From NCBI GenBank assembly GCA_018857735.1, contig JABMCL010002130.1, positions 1,457,501 to 1,521,500 of the forward strand: 64,000 bases of DNA, read 5' to 3'. Made by a program: the position numbers and the translations under genes. The notes below the pieces were generated by a model, which saw only the letters and a list, made by a program, of their open reading frames with translations, did no database searches and was not told where the DNA came from. This document shows positions 63,669 through 64,000 of this stretch, piece by piece (positions within the stretch are counted from its first letter, which is position 1; every line of letters begins with the position of its first letter). The DNA is from Alviniconcha marisindica. Taxonomy: Eukaryota > Mollusca > Gastropoda > Provannidae.

Positions 63669-63859
63669 GTGAGTCCTTCTAAATAATAGTAATAATCCCT
63701 GCACTTCACAACTCAGTTTTAAATATTCACGGTTGACAGCAGATTGGACCAGTCCATCCAGCTAGCAACCTTGAGAGAGACCAAAGCCATCATTCACAGT
63801 TGATGTAGCCCCCAAAGGCAAGAACAGGCTGGATGCCAGCTGTGGTTTTGACCACATCC

Positions 63860-64000
63860 ACCAGCTGCAGAGGCACCAGCACACTGCCCTCTTCCTACTG
63901 ACAGCTGGTACCACATGACTGCCCTGCCCTCTTCCCATTGACAGTTGGTACCACATGACTGCCCTGCCCTCTTCCTTCTGACAGCTGGTACCACATGACT
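63860..64000 (+). repeat. 41-bp tandem repeat running off the window
   Basis: Three copies of GACAGCTGGTACCACATGAC plus TGCCCTGCCCTCTTCCTTCT at the window end, in the intron after exon 19. Confidence 0.93.

Noticed and set aside
60119..61451. Overlapping frames on both strands with [16 protein letters not shown] repeats
   Set aside because: Translation of the acceptor-derived minisatellite; the + strand sequence is intron 17.

Overview
The window is animal nuclear DNA. It carries part of one large, split gene on the + strand, embedded in very repeat-rich introns. I could join 19 exons between 6141 and 63668 with canonical GT/AG sites and compatible phases. They give 3600 nt (1200 codons) with no internal stop. 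The product matches the part of subfamily III CHD chromatin remodellers (CHD6/7/8/9, fly kismet) that lies C-terminal to the ATPase. It has the conserved segment after the helicase, the SANT/SLIDE-like region, a second SANT-like block, a long acidic Ser/Pro/Glu linker and the basic RGRGRG segment. The chromodomains and ATPase must lie upstream, and the BRK domains and 3' end downstream. No other convincing host gene is present. Short exons in kilobase introns, dinucleotide arrays, tRNA-derived SINEs, a LINE relic and TA- or TTAA-flanked elements suggest a lophotrochozoan invertebrate, most likely a gastropod mollusc. This is inference; the species cannot be read from the sequence.

Layout. 1-6140 is the end of an upstream intron. 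It holds a direct duplication (1-1215 and 2679-3860), a LINE reverse-transcriptase relic on the - strand (1835-2311), and ends that look like a TA-flanked inverted-repeat element (235-5542). 6141-20498 carries seven exons covering the conserved core and the SANT/SLIDE-like region. 20499-25569 is an intron with a 30-bp minisatellite of 1.6 kb. 25570-32900 carries four exons (acidic segment, linker, SANT-like block). 32901-45184 is a 12.3-kb intron with G-run, 71-, 64-, 34- and 28-bp arrays and a second TA-flanked element (41761-43947). 45185-48639 carries three exons, including the 983-bp acidic linker exon. 48640-53754 is a mostly non-repetitive intron. 53755-63668 carries the last five exons seen.

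The most unusual property concerns the introns. By my count about 40% of the window is minisatellite, in nearly every intron, and several arrays are built from the neighbouring splice junction. Their units contain a copy of the 3' acceptor plus the first bases of the exon (before the exons at 13218, 18932, 45185, 58845 and 62098), or of the exon end plus its 5' donor (after the exons ending at 25700 and 32900). The gene is therefore flanked by ladders of decoy splice sites. Some would add in-frame codons and others an immediate stop. A TTAA-flanked MITE (15859-16556) and a tRNA-derived SINE (46740-47188) have landed inside such arrays and date them as older than those insertions.
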